From: Lineus longissimus
Lineage: Eukaryota; Nemertea; Pilidiophora; Heteronemertea; Lineidae
Assembly: GCF_910592395.1 (NCBI RefSeq)
Contig: NC_088319.1
Coordinates: 11,470,001 to 11,534,000, forward strand
DNA length: 64,000 bases
Direction of reading: 5' to 3'
Numbering within the stretch: the stretch's first letter is position 1; each line of letters starts with the position of its first letter. Below, one piece after another: positions 60,666 to 64,000 of the stretch. Below the pieces are notes generated by a model, which had not been told where the DNA came from, did no database searches, and was given only the letters and a program-made list of their open reading frames with translations. The position numbers and the translations under genes are program-made.

Positions 60666-62981
60666 TTAACTTGCCAAAAGAGGCTGCTCAACTGAATGCT
60701 TCCTCAAATGTGCATGTAGGACAGACATCCTAGAAAATTTTTCCTCACACTCAGGGCATTCGAATTCACCCGTCCTGTCCATAGAATTAGAGTCTGAACT
60801 TTTATCATCAATTTCAGAATCGACAGCAGATTTTTTGGGTGGTGCTGGCTCCTGTGGCTTTTTAGCATGAGAATGGACATGTGTGATTAGGTCGCTTACA
60901 TCCACAAAGGTCGACCCACAGTCAAGACACTTGTAAGACATTGCAGAGTCAGCCGCACAGACATTGGCACTCGTAGTACATGTGGGAACAACCTGTTTGG
61001 GTTTTGACGACTTTCGAGACTTTTTCACTTTCGGTGGTGGAACCTCCCCTGATTTACCTAGACTTCTCTTGGTGGAAGCTGATTCACAAGGACTTTTTAT
61101 AGCTTTTGTGGAACTTTTTCCAAGTTTCTTTACACTTTTCCCAGACTTTCTGTCCAAGTTTTCTGGTTCTTGTATTCTTACAGATTTGACTGGTGTCTGT
61201 TCAGTCTTGTTGGAAGTGGCCTCACTCTCTGTGGGCTCAGGGTTTTTGCATTTTGTTATCTCTTTGATTTTGCAGAAGTTAACACAGACATGAGAACCCA
61301 CATGGTCCTTTTCGAATTTACCACATTCGGAACACAGCGAAGCATCAGTTTCCATAATCCCGCAAGGCTGTGGCGCGCCCTCAGAATGGCTTTCACCAGA
61401 CTGGCTGGATGTATTCAACGACAAAGAACTTGCAGGTTCAGAATCTTCAGGACCTGAGGACGCAAGATTCGATATCACAGTTTCAGAAGCATTATGCTCC
61501 TCCTCATCGAACTTTCGACATGGATGCGTCTTCAACATTATTTCGTCATCAAAAGCTAATCCACATTTTAGACAATCCACGCTAAACGTTCCTTCACCGT
61601 CATGTTTATTATTATTATGCGTTTTGAACGCAGACTTGTGAATGAAACGTTTCTGGCAGAGCCGACATTGGATCTTCTTCAAACCTGTATGCGTCACCAT
61701 GTGATACTCCAAATGCTGTTTCTGCGTGAAGCTTTTCTCACAAAGCGAACAAGAAAATGGCCGTTCTCCTGAGTGAAGTCGGAAATGGGACTGCAAGGAT
61801 GACAAATTCGCGCACTCACGTTGGCAAATGTCACACGTAAAATCGGTAAAGCTGTCCGAATGATTATTACGCATGTGCGCCTTCAATGCCGCATTATGAA
61901 CAAAGCTCTTCTCACACAAGTTGCATTTGAATTGTTTTTCACCCGTATGAATACCCATGTGATACAACATATGCTGTTTTTGTATAAACTTCTTATTGCA
62001 GATGCTGCACTCAAAAGGCCGGACTCCGGCGTGAATTTTCTGATGGGTTTTCAACGAGGACGCGTGCGAGAAATCTTTCCCGCATTCGTCACAATGAAAG
62101 TTTTTCGTCGTCATGTGTGTTTGTCCATGATACAAAAGATGCTGGCGCTGCTTGAACCGTTTCCCGCAAAGATCACACGCGTATGGTTTCTCACCCGTAT
62201 GAGTGCGCATGTGCATATTGAGAGCCGCCTGGTGGACAAATCTTTTGTCACAAACGAGACAGGAGTGCGGCTTCTCACCAGTATGCGACATCTCATGGTA
62301 AACTAAATGCTGATGTTGTGCGAATGCTTTTCCACATTTCTTACAAGCGAATGGTCTTTCTCCTGTATGAACACGCTCGTGTAAAGTTAAGGCGGTTTTC
62401 GCCGAGAAAAATTTGCCACAGGTGAGACATTCGAATTCGTCGGTCATATGAATAAGTTTGTGCGATTCCAAGTCTTCGAGGTCTTGGAAACTTTCCAGAC
62501 AGTATCTGCATTCGAATTTTTTCAGAGGGTTCATTGTCAGAAAGACATGCGCTTGTTTCTCTTTGTCGATTTGTTTATTTTTCTTGACGTGGGGATGTTT
62601 TGTCAACTGCCTCTGATCGGTTTCTTTCAATGTTTTGGGTGCTAGATGACTTTGCAGATGCACGCGTATCTCGGCTTCAGTCACGAACATCAACGAGCAG
62701 TGCTGACACTGATAAATAACCGATTGTGCCTGTGGTGGTGCTTCATCCGAACTTGTACTTGTACCTGGGTTACCTGTCGGGGAAGTCAGAGCGACCTGCT
62801 CCAATCCTTGCACTGAGGGCGTTGCACTTGCTGACATTTCATTCTGATGTTGAGCTTGGACATGGGACGCCTGGGATACAGAAACTGCTGTGTTCTGACC
62901 AACGTCTGGACCTGGTACATTTGACCATTGGTTTCTGGTCATATCGGTCCTTGCCCGTAGATCAACTTCAGCCTGCGACAT
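60666..62981 (-). CDS. C2H2 zinc-finger protein, 771 residues
   Basis: A probable nuclear DNA-binding protein. From the ATG at 62981 it has an N-terminal Gln/Ser-rich part, one finger near residue 90 (YQCQHCSLMFVTEAEIRVHL), another after a basic stretch, then a block of about ten tightly spaced fingers with TGERP/TGEKP linkers, one degenerate finger (CLKCGLAFDDEIMLKTHPC), a Lys/Ser-rich region with SGKSVKKLGKSSTKA, and two C-terminal fingers (YKCLDCGSTFVDVSDLITHV, FECPECEEKFSRMSVLHAHL). That gives about 14 good fingers. The coding exon has an acceptor (ttcttgcag|aatcat) at 63032 and is open from there, so upstream coding exons are possible. No KRAB, SCAN, BTB or ZAD domain is visible in this window. 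I cannot name an ortholog. Confidence 0.93.
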   Translation of the reverse strand: MSQAEVDLRARTDMTRNQWSNVPGPDVGQNTAVSVSQASHVQAQHQNEMSASATPSVQGLEQVALTSPTGNPGTSTSSDEAPPQAQSVIYQCQHCSLMFVTEAEIRVHLQSHLAPKTLKETDQRQLTKHPHVKKNKQIDKEKQAHVFLTMNPLKKFECRYCLESFQDLEDLESHKLIHMTDEFECLTCGKFFSAKTALTLHERVHTGERPFACKKCGKAFAQHQHLVYHEMSHTGEKPHSCLVCDKRFVHQAALNMHMRTHTGEKPYACDLCGKRFKQRQHLLYHGQTHMTTKNFHCDECGKDFSHASSLKTHQKIHAGVRPFECSICNKKFIQKQHMLYHMGIHTGEKQFKCNLCEKSFVHNAALKAHMRNNHSDSFTDFTCDICQRECANLSSLQSHFRLHSGERPFSCSLCEKSFTQKQHLEYHMVTHTGLKKIQCRLCQKRFIHKSAFKTHNNNKHDGEGTFSVDCLKCGLAFDDEIMLKTHPCRKFDEEEHNASETVISNLASSGPEDSEPASSLSLNTSSQSGESHSEGAPQPCGIMETDASLCSECGKFEKDHVGSHVCVNFCKIKEITKCKNPEPTESEATSNKTEQTPVKSVRIQEPENLDRKSGKSVKKLGKSSTKAIKSPCESASTKRSLGKSGEVPPPKVKKSRKSSKPKQVVPTCTTSANVCAADSAMSYKCLDCGSTFVDVSDLITHVHSHAKKPQEPAPPKKSAVDSEIDDKSSDSNSMDRTGEFECPECEEKFSRMSVLHAHLRKHSVEQPLLAS

Positions 62982-64000
62982 CCTGTTAGTTTGTAATATT
63001 ACACTTTTGGGTTCTTCAAGCTTTGGATGATTCTGCAAGAATAGAAAGAATGGAAGATATGAGATGTTGATGAGAGAACTCTATAAACTATCATTCTCAA
63101 GACCAAAAACAGAAAGTTTTGATCATTGGTTTTGGCAACGAAGCAATACAGTAATTGAGGAGACCAGGGAAGGGAAGCGGAAGGTCAAGGTGTTTATTTT
63201 CTTGTACGTCGGTGGTAACATCATCACTCACTCGTCCACACATCGATTACCCACCACGTACATAATACACACAGGGTACATGATATCCATATTACTCTAA
63301 ACACTCCACTCAACAGTGCCTGGAAGTGACCATTGAATGGATCAGACCAGCCATTTTGAATGTGAATTTTATGGTCTATGGATGGTGTTTACTTTGGGAC
63401 ACTCACCGTTTTTGCAATATTTTGAGAAATTGACTGGCGATAAAGTACTCGTTATAAATCAAGATATCTGTATACATCATACAGATCAACCAAGCCTATT
63501 ATCTGGAAGTTTAGTTCAACATATCATGATGAAAATCGATGTTTTTGAAGGCAGATTGAGTGAAGACAGCTCAGATCTTTAGTACCGTCAATTGACGACA
63601 GATGGCGCAGGTCGAAACAAAATCGGCACTCCTCGTCTCAAAAGATAAACTCGGAACTCCTCAGTAATTTGTTGTCATTTGCGTAGGGGACATTATTCCA
63701 GAATTTTGCTAATTTTGTGAAAATTATCACAATTTTCTCGTAATTTCTGCGTTGATCACCAAAAACTGGTCGCCATGTATTTGTTAGCAGGCTAGTGAAT
63801 CATATCGGGCCGATTAATAGCCAGATTCGGACGCTAAATAACGCTTTCTTTTGCCAAATCGGTTTGGCAAGGAAGAGGATTTTTCATTTTTGAAGTCTGG
63901 ATTGATTGAGTGGTGAGACTGATGAATCTCTGACCTTTCGTTCGGTTTCTCACACTGGCTCTCACCGACAACTAGTCAAATCTTGCTAGCTCACTAAGTA
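62982..64000. other. Upstream flank of the zinc-finger gene
   Basis: Contains the acceptor for the large exon. A minus-strand donor-like site (aaaacg|gtgagt, about 63404) could end a 5' exon. The frame from the nearby ATG ATG codons does not join the finger frame, so such an exon would be 5' UTR. Nothing else is recognised. Confidence 0.35.

Overview
The window is animal nuclear DNA: intron-rich genes with GT-AG junctions, many small transposons and tandem arrays, and frequent tacatgta and aggcctac words of the kind seen in marine invertebrates. A lophotrochozoan (mollusc, brachiopod or annelid) is my best guess, but a marine deuterostome cannot be excluded from one window. No bacterial, phage or CRISPR features were seen.

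Layout. (1) 1-18960, minus strand: eight coding exons of an espin/forked-type actin-bundling protein (ankyrin repeats, a Met-Asn-Gly repeat linker, a proline-rich stretch, a WH2-like helix, then the start of the actin-bundling tail). Its 3' end lies off the left edge. Its introns carry a 50-bp array, a fold-back element, a TIR transposon with another repeat nested in it, a piggyBac-like MITE, SINEs and a 34-bp array. (2) 18961-19932: a short head-to-head intergenic region, probably a shared promoter, with an NRF-1-like palindrome. (3) 19933-31669, plus strand: a complete cytosolic NAD kinase in 11 core coding exons, all joining in phase. (4) About 33550-42850: a ~9.3 kb satellite array in the interval between NADK and the convergent TAF10, containing a ~1.4 kb near-identical segment repeated 1716 bp apart and one inserted LINE 3' end. 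(5) 43771-45229, minus: TAF10, a histone-fold subunit of TFIID and SAGA. (6) About 51734-52295, minus: a decayed sulfotransferase-like remnant. (7) 52940-53695, minus: a CLIC/EXC-4 family protein whose whole coding region is one exon. (8) 60666-62981, minus: a C2H2 zinc-finger protein with about 14 good fingers in one exon.

The most unusual signals are in NADK. The 3' splice site before the VLNEVV exon is amplified in a 63-bp tandem array whose reading frame stays open through all copies, so alternative acceptors would add 63 or 84 residues. A 312-nt open segment with matching splice signals lies upstream in the preceding intron and has exactly the phase needed for a 104-residue cassette exon. 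Both would change the same part of the enzyme, between the GGDG region and the NE-containing strand. The espin gene, next door, also has about 14 tandem 3'-splice-site look-alikes just upstream of its second exon.

The genes do not form a functional pathway. They encode an actin bundler, a metabolic enzyme, a general transcription factor, a CLIC protein and a probable DNA-binding protein. Coordinates of splice junctions were derived by hand from GT-AG signals and reading-frame continuity, and there is no transcript evidence.
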